DNA from: Treponema sp.
GTDB taxonomy: Bacteria > Spirochaetota > Spirochaetia > Treponematales > Treponemataceae
Direction: 5' to 3'
DNA: 32,771 nucleotides
NCBI GenBank assembly: GCA_017619795.1
Contig: JAFZRP010000016.1
Span: forward strand, 1-32,771
Within the stretch, counting starts at the first letter, position 1; each line of letters begins with the position of its first letter. The notes under the pieces are model-generated. The model saw only the letters and a list, made by a program, of their open reading frames with translations. It did not search any database and had not been told where the DNA came from. The translations under genes were made by a program, and so were the position numbers. This document shows positions 1 to 8,900 of this stretch, piece by piece.

Positions 1-3000
1 AATCTTTACGGTTAGGCTCGGGTGCCCAGCCAGTTTCATCAAGATAAATTAAAAGATTTTTGGAAGAAATACGGTCTGTGAGCATTACAATAAAAAGTTT
101 GTCGTTTCTAAAACCGCAGGCAAGCTGGTCTTTCATTGTGTATGGAGTACCGAAAACGTTTATTTTATCCAGGTATTTTTCATCTGAACCTGTAAAAACT
201 CCGTTTATATTCTGCTGGATTGTGTCTGTTTTGTTACCAAAAGCTATAATTCGTGGACGAGCTCCTTTATCAATCATTTTCTCTGCAATTTCTTTGTAAC
301 AATTTACATAATCTGAAGCTTCTTTAAAATAATCAGTAGAAAAAAGCATAAGATCAACCTCAGAGCACCCCAATAAAGACAGCTTCATATTATTAAAAGC
401 TGTGTCTATACAGTTAAGATTTTCTTCCTGCTTTTGCAGGATGATGATATTGTCGTAATACTCAAAAAAAGACTTATCGTAGCGGTAATATTCACCATTA
501 ACGCAGTATTTTTTACCGTTGAAGCAATCAAAAGTAAAGATTTCCTGCTGGAGCCCCGAAAACTGCTTACCTTTATAAGGATTGATGATGATAATTGTCT
601 TTCCAGAAAGAGTTTTTCCTTCCGAAAGCTTTTTCATCGGTTCAATTATCTTCTGATTCATTTTTTCAAGGGAAAGACCACGGAAAAGTGCACAGTTTGT
701 CATTTCTGTGCCTTGGATTTCAGTGGAAAGCAGACTTATTGAAACAAGAGCCTGAATATATTCGTCAAACTCTCCTTGCTGCGGGATATTATAGAAATAG
801 TTTTTACACTTATCATCATAAAAATTGATAACATCGAGTATTGCCTTATAAAAATTGTATTTATTTTCATAGCTTTGGTTTGAATGACCGCCATCAATTA
901 TCTCCTTATAAGTATTTACAGCCGCTTCAATATCGCGCTTCCCCCAATAACCATAGTAGGTACAGTCGGCAAGCCTTGCCTTTGCATAAATACTGCCCTT
1001 TTCTAAAGCCCTCTGGTAATACTTTGTTGCATTGTAATAGTTTTTTCTGCAGCCGATTCCATCCATATAGCAGTCTGCACATTCAACAAGCGCAAGAATT
1101 GAAGCATCTTCTTTTTCTGCCAGTTTACAGAAGAGCTCAAAAGCCTTTTTTTCATCTTTTTCGCAATATTGTCCTTTCTGATAGCACTGTGCAAGCTCAA
1201 TAGCCAGCGATTCATCATCTAAACCGCCGTTTACAGCCTTTTCCATCCAGTAAAAATACTTTTCTTTATCAACAGGCAGCTCATCACCATCTCTATAGGA
1301 AACTGCCATTTTATTCATTGCAGAAAGATTTCCGGCATTCGCGCTCCGTTCATAATATTCAAAAGCTTTTTTCATATCCTTTTGCACGTAATAGCCGTTT
1401 GAATAAAGCTTTGCAAGCTGAAGAAGTGCATAATGCTGTTCAGATTCGGCTGCCCTAACACAAAGTTCATAACATTTTTTATAGCCTTCTTCTGTATATA
1501 AATAATAATACTCAGCGGCAAGCCTTGCCATTGCAGAAGCATTGCCTCCATCAGCTGCTAACTGAAGCCACTTTGTATAGTTTTCTACACTTTTTCTTAC
1601 AAGATTGTCCTGATTATAATACTGTGCAAGCAAATATTGTTTTGAAGGATTTTGTGGTGCACTAATAACAAGACGGAAACCGTTTGCACCCTTGTTTTTT
1701 TCATAATTATCAAAAGGAACCGGCTCAAGCGACTGGATTTCTTCGCGCGTAGAATAAATGTTGCCGCCCATAAACACGTATTGTTCGTTTTCTTCATCCC
1801 AGCAAAGCTCACTTACATTTCCAAGTATATCGCTAAGAGCATTTTCGTTTTCTTTAGTCTGCCTTACTATGTTTATACGCCCGCCGGAGTTTTTATTGTA
1901 CCAGACAGAATCGGAAAAATCCTTTTCCGATAAATCTTTATCTAAAAGCTTAGTTCCGCACGCAAGGAGCCATTCTTTTTTAGTTGGAAGCCGTATTCCA
2001 AACTTTGTATAATCACACTCAAAGGTTTGTTCATCCTCAGAAATTGTATAACATTGCTCAAGATTAAACCAATCGCTCATGTAATTACAGTATTTTACAA
2101 TTGTAACAAGCGGTAAATCGGTAATTGCTGATATTTTTGAATGCTGATAATGGTCAAAAACCGGAGGTTCTGTAAATAAATCCTTGGATATAAGTCTTCT
2201 AAGATAATTTGAGGTAACTTCAAAATCAGAAATAAAAAAACCGTCTGTCAAACTTTCGCCTGAAGAAACATACTCAAACCAGTTGAAATAATCTCTTCCG
2301 AAACTAAAAGTAACCGGCAGGTTTTCGTTATCTGTACAAAAGCGGTTGCGGTATGCTTCTACAGGGTCTGAAGCCCCGTACGGATAGTAGGATTCTGCAT
2401 GAAGCCACGGAAGCTTATTGAACTCTTTTTTTGTCATTAAAGGGTAAACACAGGCATCTTCAGGGTCGTCGGGATAATGACGGAAGGCGAACGCTGCGGG
2501 ATGGGTGTCGAACCATTGTGGCGCAAACTTAAACGAAAAGTGGCTGCCCTGTACATAACCGGCACCCCAGCAGGCATCGAGCAGTAAATCGCGGTCTGGC
2601 AACCTAACAAGATTCCACGCATGACCGCCCCGCCCTACACCAGGACCACCATAACCTACACCGACAACCATAATTGAATTGATTCCGGCCGCATCCGCAA
2701 GGTACTGAAAAAGCTCTGCATACCCCTGACACACACCTTTTCGTTTCTTAAAGGCCTCTGCGGCACTATGAACCTTGTAACTTGTGTCGTAAGCAACATT
2801 GTAAGCAAGCCAGTCAAAAATTGCACGAGCCTTTTCTATATCTGTATTCAGACCTTCGCAGATGATTTTTGCAACTGCTTCCGGAGTTTCTTCATTTTTG
2901 GCAAGCGTTTTTATACGTTCATCCAGCTCGGAATAATCAGGCCGTTCAGCGGTAAACCATTTATCTGTAGGATGCTTTGCAATCTGTTCGGGAGTAAGCT

Positions 3001-3100
3001 GCGGAGTTGGAATAAGATCAGAATAGTATTCTGCCTGGGCAAACAGGTAAAGCGGAAGGAAAAGAGATAGCAGGCATAGAATTAGTTTTTTGTGATTCAT
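1..3100 (-). CDS. Secreted transglutaminase-FGE-Sel1 repeat protein (3' end beyond the left edge)
   Basis: An open frame of 1033 codons runs from ATG at 3100 to base 2 without a stop, so the C-terminus lies outside the window. Residues 1-23 are a signal peptide (MNHKK, a leucine-rich core, then AQA), so the protein is probably periplasmic. Residues about 100-190 look like a transglutaminase-like fold: Cys in KGVCQGYAEL near 123, His in GHAWNLV near 161, Asp in LLLDACWG near 174, a complete Cys-His-Asp triad. Residues about 290-475 match the formylglycine-generating-enzyme/SUMF1 fold (FEVTSNY, IRLPTKKEWLLACGT, DILGNVSELCWD, GFRLVIS). Residues about 480-760 are Sel1-type helical repeats (for example AKLYSNGYYVQKDMKKAFEY). 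The rest, about 760-1033, is unrecognised. FGE folds of this kind are often non-catalytic binding modules. The start lies 2 bp after the stop of the upstream gene, so the two are co-transcribed. Domain calls are from motif reading. Confidence 0.85.
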   Translation of the reverse strand, partial: MNHKKLILCLLSLFLPLYLFAQAEYYSDLIPTPQLTPEQIAKHPTDKWFTAERPDYSELDERIKTLAKNEETPEAVAKIICEGLNTDIEKARAIFDWLAYNVAYDTSYKVHSAAEAFKKRKGVCQGYAELFQYLADAAGINSIMVVGVGYGGPGVGRGGHAWNLVRLPDRDLLLDACWGAGYVQGSHFSFKFAPQWFDTHPAAFAFRHYPDDPEDACVYPLMTKKEFNKLPWLHAESYYPYGASDPVEAYRNRFCTDNENLPVTFSFGRDYFNWFEYVSSGESLTDGFFISDFEVTSNYLRRLISKDLFTEPPVFDHYQHSKISAITDLPLVTIVKYCNYMSDWFNLEQCYTISEDEQTFECDYTKFGIRLPTKKEWLLACGTKLLDKDLSEKDFSDSVWYNKNSGGRINIVRQTKENENALSDILGNVSELCWDEENEQYVFMGGNIYSTREEIQSLEPVPFDNYEKNKGANGFRLVISAPQNPSKQYLLAQYYNQDNLVRKSVENYTKWLQLAADGGNASAMARLAAEYYYLYTEEGYKKCYELCVRAAESEQHYALLQLAKLYSNGYYVQKDMKKAFEYYERSANAGNLSAMNKMAVSYRDGDELPVDKEKYFYWMEKAVNGGLDDESLAIELAQCYQKGQYCEKDEKKAFELFCKLAEKEDASILALVECADCYMDGIGCRKNYYNATKYYQRALEKGSIYAKARLADCTYYGYWGKRDIEAAVNTYKEIIDGGHSNQSYENKYNFYKAILDVINFYDDKCKNYFYNIPQQGEFDEYIQALVSISLLSTEIQGTEMTNCALFRGLSLEKMNQKIIEPMKKLSEGKTLSGKTIIIINPYKGKQFSGLQQEIFTFDCFNGKKYCVNGEYYRYDKSFFEYYDNIIILQKQEENLNCIDTAFNNMKLSLLGCSEVDLMLFSTDYFKEASDYVNCYKEIAEKMIDKGARPRIIAFGNKTDTIQQNINGVFTGSDEKYLDKINVFGTPYTMKDQLACGFRNDKLFIVMLTDRISSKNLLIYLDETGWAPEPNRKD

Positions 3101-3102
3101 AA

Positions 3103-3960
3103 TCAATTTCCGAACTCTTTACAGAACTCTTCATATAAGGCTTTTGCAGTTTTTCCAGTGCTGCAGCGTCTATTACAGTTTTCCTCATAAGCACACTGGC
3201 ATAAAGTTCTTTTATAGTTGCCGTCAAAAAGAGCCTTTAACAAAACTCCTCTTTTACAAATATAATCATTTTTTCCAAGAATACCAAAAAATCTTTTTAG
3301 CTGAAAGCCTTTACAACGGACATACGCTTCGTAAAAATCTTTATGACAGGAATTGTAGCTTTCCAAACTGTTGGTATCTACGCTTTTAGCAAACTCACTG
3401 TGATTGTATTCTATACAGCAGGATAAAAAGTCAATCAGTTCTTCTTTATCACTTAAAAAATGTATTTCTTCGGCTTCCTTTATTTTTTCAGATTTTTTTA
3501 AATAATCTTCCCAATAAGTTTTTGTAACCTGCTCAGACGAGGCATGACACTCAAGCATATCACGGATTACATCTCTTCCTCTTGTAATAAATGCGTATTC
3601 AATAAAATCACAATCAAGCTTTTCATCGCTGATAAAATAATCGGCAAACTGTTCGCCAAAACGGTTACTGATTTTTTCCTTCAGCAGATTGACTATATCT
3701 TTATAAGAATAATTAAAAGTATCAGACCATTTTGCATAAAAGCTAAGCAGATTAACGGTTATAAATAAATAACAGGTATCTTCAATTTTTTTTACAAAAA
3801 GCTGCGAAAGAAAACAATTTGACGGAGGTTCATAGGGATCTAAATGCTCCAGCAGCTGCTCATAAAGATACTCCGGGATTTCTATAGTCAGCCGAAAGCT
3901 AAGTACAATTGGTTCAGAATAACCTTCTTCTATATAATCATATCGATATAAAATACCCAT
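3103..3960 (-). CDS. Unknown 285-residue Cys-rich protein
   Basis: I do not recognise this protein. It starts MGILYRYDYIEE with a good ribosome binding site (AGGAG six bases upstream on the minus strand). It has no signal peptide or membrane segment and is expected to be cytoplasmic. It is mixed alpha/beta with many charged residues. The C-terminal third is rich in Cys: CHKDF, VRCKGF, YICKRG, then TLCQCAYEENCNRRCSTG. The last cluster could bind a metal, but the spacing fits no zinc-finger class I can name. Its stop is 2 bp from the start of the secreted transglutaminase-FGE-Sel1 gene, and the RtcB fusion ends 41 bp upstream, so all three probably share a transcript. It may be a partner of one of those two proteins. 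Confidence 0.7.
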   Translation of the reverse strand: MGILYRYDYIEEGYSEPIVLSFRLTIEIPEYLYEQLLEHLDPYEPPSNCFLSQLFVKKIEDTCYLFITVNLLSFYAKWSDTFNYSYKDIVNLLKEKISNRFGEQFADYFISDEKLDCDFIEYAFITRGRDVIRDMLECHASSEQVTKTYWEDYLKKSEKIKEAEEIHFLSDKEELIDFLSCCIEYNHSEFAKSVDTNSLESYNSCHKDFYEAYVRCKGFQLKRFFGILGKNDYICKRGVLLKALFDGNYKRTLCQCAYEENCNRRCSTGKTAKALYEEFCKEFGN

Positions 3961-4001
3961 TTTGCTCTCCTATTGTCCGCAACTTTATCATACAAAAACC
4001 T

Positions 4002-5888
4002 TTATTGTCCGCCGGCCTTAAAATTATAAATTGGTTTTATGCGTTTTACAACTTCAACAGTCGGTTCTATTTTTTCTAAGATTGATTCCATAGGCTTGTA
4101 AGCCATTGGTGATTCATCTATTGTAGAAAGAGCTATGCTTGAAGAAAAAATGCCTTGCATCTGCTGTTGGTATTCTTCCAGCGAAAAAAGCTCCTTTGCA
4201 TCTCCACGCTTGTAAAGCCGGCCTGCTCCGTGTGGTGCAGAATAATTCCAGTCAGCATTTCCTTTACCAATGCAGATTAACGAACCATCGCGCATATTCA
4301 TTGGAATTATTACGCGCTCACCTTTTTGTGCAGAAATAGCACCTTTGCGCAGGATTTTGTTTTTTATATCTATGTAATTATGGATTGTGGAAAACTCTTC
4401 GATTATGTCCTGCTTTTTAATTCCAAGGCCGACTTTTATTTCGTCAAGCATTGCACATCTGTTTAAGGCTGCATAATTCTGGGCAAGGTTCATGTCGTGA
4501 AGATAATGTTCCAGGTCACTGCCTTCGATATAGGAAAGCTTACTTTGATTTACAAGGTTCTGATAATAATCACAGATTTCTTTTCCAAGATTACGGGAAC
4601 CCGAGTGAATTACAAAGTAAAAATTACCTTCATCATCACAGTCAGCTTCTATAAAATGATTTCCGCCGCCAAGAGAGCCAAGCTGAAGCTTAGCTGTTCT
4701 CACATCCACAGAAGCGATAAAGGCGTTCCAATCAAAATCTTTTGTAAACTTATGCTCACTGCTTCTGCCGCTTCTACCGGAAGGGATTTTGTTATGGACA
4801 ACATCGTCAAGCTTTTCGAGAAGGTCTTGCAGAGGATATTGAACAAAATCTTTCTTTACAACAAGAACCTCAACTCCGCAGCCAATATCTATTCCCACAA
4901 GAGCCGGAGAAACTTTATCGGAAATCGTCATTGTACTACCAACCGTACACCCCTTCCCCGCATGAACATCCGGCATAATTCGGACAGTCATATCACAGCT
5001 CCACGGCTGATTCATCATCTGCAGGATTTGAGCATAGGCATCGGAATCTACCTCGTCTGTAAAAACCTTTGCGATATTGTAGCGGCCTTGGATTTGGAGT
5101 TCAAGAGGTTCAACAGATTTTTGATGTATTTCAAAAAGGATGTCATCTTGTTTGTTCAAAGTATTTCCATATAAAGCAAGACCTTTGGCAACAAGATTTT
5201 CATGCTCTCTTACATATTTACATTCACCTTCAAACAATTTTCTAAAGGCTGTCCTGACTGCCTTGATAAGAGGTTTGTCTTTAGTTACAAAATCCTTTTG
5301 ACCAACGATTAAGACTTCGTCTATATGTTTTAGGTTCAGTTCTCTAATTGTAGTTAGACAAACTTCTTTTACAACATGATTATCTATTCTATGTTTTCTT
5401 CCGTTCAGTTTTTTAACAACAAAAAGTCCGTTTTTAATTTCTATAATGGCAACTCCAAAAGACGTTGAATCGCCAAGAACATTTCCTCTGAAAACACAAG
5501 AAGCAATTATTTTATCAGCTGAATGCCTCTCATTCCAATAAGCACCAATTGCCGCTGCGATAGATTCATACAAAAGATAAACTTCATTAAAACCAGCGCG
5601 TCTACCTTCGTCTGAATCAATTTTACGATCACTATCAGAAGCACACTCAGAAATCCCCATGACCAGTTGCAGCTTATCTGTACCTAATAAGTTTTTAGCA
5701 AAATCCCTCGCCTTTTCAAGAAGACTTTCATGATAATCAGTCTGCTCCAATTCTATGGAACGAGCTTCCCCATCAGCAACAAAACCAATATTTACCCCAG
5801 AAAATGAATAGTCGATGCCGATGCAACTTTGAGAAGTTTTATAATTGTATTCTGAAGTTTCAATGTTTTCTTGGGCGTTGCAGGTCAT
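4002..5888 (-). CDS. Hsp70/actin-like domain fused to RtcB RNA ligase
   Basis: The C-terminal about 370 residues are an RtcB 3'-phosphate RNA ligase (GTP- and Mn2+-dependent joining of 2',3'-cyclic-phosphate or 3'-phosphate RNA to 5'-OH RNA). The metal and guanylylation residues are visible: GIDIGCG with Cys337, GGGNHFIE with His411, IHSGSR with His428, His503 in TIHNY, and SAPHGAGR with His553, the equivalent of the guanylylated His337 of E. coli RtcB. Residues 22-245 are not part of RtcB. They follow the order of an Hsp70/actin ATPase fold: CIGIDYSFSG (phosphate 1-like), YESIAAAIGAYW (like the EPTAAALAYG element), GDSTSFGVAII (phosphate 2-like), DEVLIVGQKDF (adenosine-motif-like) and ENLVAKGLALYG. 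The glycines of the ATP site are partly lost, so ATP hydrolysis is doubtful. The start is fixed by AAGGA eight bases before ATG. The gene lies 43 bp after the TIR-repeat gene. Confidence 0.88.
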   Translation of the reverse strand: MTCNAQENIETSEYNYKTSQSCIGIDYSFSGVNIGFVADGEARSIELEQTDYHESLLEKARDFAKNLLGTDKLQLVMGISECASDSDRKIDSDEGRRAGFNEVYLLYESIAAAIGAYWNERHSADKIIASCVFRGNVLGDSTSFGVAIIEIKNGLFVVKKLNGRKHRIDNHVVKEVCLTTIRELNLKHIDEVLIVGQKDFVTKDKPLIKAVRTAFRKLFEGECKYVREHENLVAKGLALYGNTLNKQDDILFEIHQKSVEPLELQIQGRYNIAKVFTDEVDSDAYAQILQMMNQPWSCDMTVRIMPDVHAGKGCTVGSTMTISDKVSPALVGIDIGCGVEVLVVKKDFVQYPLQDLLEKLDDVVHNKIPSGRSGRSSEHKFTKDFDWNAFIASVDVRTAKLQLGSLGGGNHFIEADCDDEGNFYFVIHSGSRNLGKEICDYYQNLVNQSKLSYIEGSDLEHYLHDMNLAQNYAALNRCAMLDEIKVGLGIKKQDIIEEFSTIHNYIDIKNKILRKGAISAQKGERVIIPMNMRDGSLICIGKGNADWNYSAPHGAGRLYKRGDAKELFSLEEYQQQMQGIFSSSIALSTIDESPMAYKPMESILEKIEPTVEVVKRIKPIYNFKAGGQ

Positions 5889-5931
5889 AATGGGTCCTTA
5901 GATTATAGAATTAGATGATGAAGGGTAATAA

Positions 5932-8900
5932 TTATTCATAGATTTCTTCCTGTTTTTCTCCATTAGGTAAATATATTATTTTATGTTTTATCTTTTCATT
6001 CTCATAAAATTCTTCTATTCTGGAACCATCTGTTGCATAAATTGTTTTATGAACTAATTTATCATTTTCATATTCTCCAAACTCTTCTCTTATTTTTGAT
6101 CCATCAGAAGCTGTTCCTAAGTAATGAACACATTTTTCATTTTCATCATAAAAGAACTCTCCTTTACTACCATCAAAATAATAATCTACGATTCTGATTG
6201 TTTTATTGTCTTTGTAATATCCTTCTCGCTTTTTCAAATCAAGCCCATAATATTCTACGTATATCAGATTACCATTCTCATATTTCTTGAACCATTCTTT
6301 TTCGACAACACCATCTTTAGAAGTACATACCTGATGTACACTTTTTTCATTTTCAAGAAACTCTTCTGTTTTATTTCTATCTATGTCGTAACCTAAATAA
6401 TAGGAAAGTTTTCCGTTCTCATATTCCTTAAACCATTCTTTTTCAATTACACCGTCTTTTGAAGTAGATATCTGGTGAACACATTTTTCATTTTCACAAA
6501 ACTCTTCTGTTTTATTTCTATCTATGTCATAAACTAGATAATAAGAAACTTTCCCATCTTCATATTTCTTGAACCATTCTTTTTCGACAACACCATCTTT
6601 AGAAGTACATACCTGATGTACACATTTTTCATTTTCATAGAACTCCTCTATTTTACTTCTATCTATATCATAATATACTGAATAAAGAAGTATGTTGTTC
6701 TCATAATTATGACATTCTTCATATGTTATTATTCCATTAGAATCATATTCTATAAAATGAACTGGATGACCATTGTCAAAGAAAGATTCAACTATTCGTC
6801 CTTCAGAATACACATTCTTTGTATAAGTCATTACTCCATTCTGGTTTTCCATATATACTTCTTTTTCTATATCATCATCAGCTGAATAATAAATAATATA
6901 TATTGGATATTGATTTTTATCATAAAAAGTATCTTCCTTTGTTCCATTTTCGTTATATTTCATTATATGTGATATATCATTTCCTTCTCTATAAATTTCT
7001 GATAACTTAGTTGTTTCATTTTTATATTTTATTATTTTCATTGTTTTATGATCATCATCAATAAAACACTCTTCTTTTGTACCATCTGTATAATAATCTA
7101 CGTTATAAACAACTTTGTTATTTTCGAAAATGGAAATCTTTTTTTCAATAGATTCTGCGCCATTATAATAATCTATTCTTTTTACTATTTCTCCATTTTT
7201 TCTATATAATTCAGATTGAATTCCATTTAAATTGGAAACAACAATATATGTAACATCTCCATTTTCACAATAGTATTTTCTTTCTTCTCCTTCTGAATTA
7301 ACCGTAATAAGACTTAGAATGCCATCTTTAAATTCCCACTCTTTTTTTTCATCATACTTAGATACATATTCCATTTTATAAGTTTTATTACCATTTTCAT
7401 CAAAAAAAGTTTCATATTTATTTCCATCAGAAGAGTATCCATAAGTATGCATACACAATCCATTTTCATATTCACAAAAAATATTTATTGTTTGCTTAGT
7501 ATCAAAGAAATACATAATTTTTTGAATAGGATTTCCTTCTTCATCACAGATCAATTCTGTTCTATCTCCATTTTGGAAATAATCAATACCATGAGCTCTA
7601 ACACCATTTTTATAAGTTATAATTTCTTCTACATTCTTTTCACCTGAGGCTGTATATCCTATATATTTTTCGCATTCTTCATCTTTATTAAAAAAACGTT
7701 CTTCTCTACTTCCATCATTATTAATAAAATTGCTAAATATTTTTTTACCGTATTCATATTCTATAAAAGCTACACCTGTATCAAATGATTCATATGCTTT
7801 CAATGGGATTCCTTCATTTGAATAAACTATTTCATGATAACCATCTTCATCATCTAACCAACAATCAGTAACCTTATCTATACAATCTCCTAAATAATAA
7901 AGTTTTCTTATTATAAATTCATTTATATCGCAGTACTTTATAACACTAGTTCCATCTGAAAGTTGTTCCATATTAAAAGAACAAATTCCATTATCTACCA
8001 ATTTTCCATGCTCATTTAAATACTTACCTTCTATAAGAATCGTATCATTTAAGTTATTTTTTGCTTCAAACCTGGCATAATTTAAGTCTTTAGGAATTAT
8101 GTAATTATCATCTGAATCTAAATACTGTTCCATAAGTAATAAAGAATTTGGAGTATATATAGCCCAATAAGTTGAAAAACCCAAATCATTACTATCAATA
8201 GGAATTCCTTTATCATCCTTAAAACTTGCAAGCTGAATCATACCATCGTTCGTATAAACAAAATCAGCACGAACATATTCAGCGATATCAGGAGGACAAT
8301 AATTATTGTTTTTAAAATAACAAATGCTTCTATTAAGTCCATGATAAAGTATTTTTACACTATATGAATCATCATCTATATAACTAATATTTTCTATATA
8401 TCTACCATATTCATCATATATCTGTTTATTATTGAACATTTCTGAATTAGTGACAAAACTTTTATTAAGAATTACCTGCTTATCCTTTTTATCAACATTT
8501 AAATTAAGTTCGTTAATAACAATACCATTTTCGTCGCATATTCTATATGAAGGTAATGTTAAATTATCTATATATGTATTTTGTTTATAATATACATAAT
8601 TATCTCCCATTATTTTAACTTTTTCTGGCAGACCTTTTTCCGTAATCGTTATTATTTCTTGAACTAAACATTTATCATCTGAAACAGAAACCTGTTTAAG
8701 ATTTATTCCATTTACATCATAGAAATTTTCAATTCTTTCACATTCAAACTGTTTATCTATAGTTTTTTGACCATTATCACCATAAAAAGAAATAGATTGG
8801 ATATATTCATTACCACTTTCACTCCATTCTATTTTCTTTTCTGCATAATTACGACTTTTATTAGTAACTAATTTTTTTGTCATTACAGAATCATTAATTG

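Noticed and set aside
3018..3227. A minus-strand reading frame crossing the 3' end of the Cys-rich gene and the signal peptide of the secreted gene
   Set aside because: It lies in another frame inside two genes with good starts. Recounting the A run at 3060-3063 shows four bases, so the secreted protein reads through its signal peptide without a frameshift.
4497..5174. A 225-codon plus-strand frame opposite the RtcB fusion
   Set aside because: It runs antisense to the conserved RtcB motifs, has no recognisable protein features, and reflects low stop frequency opposite a real gene.
5902..5907. A perfect TATAAT (minus strand) just before the RtcB fusion gene
   Set aside because: No -35 lies at the right distance, and the start site would fall inside the AAGGA ribosome binding site.
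6283..6705. Possible CRISPR-like repeat array
   Set aside because: The 141-bp units are contiguous, in frame and coding, with no spacers.
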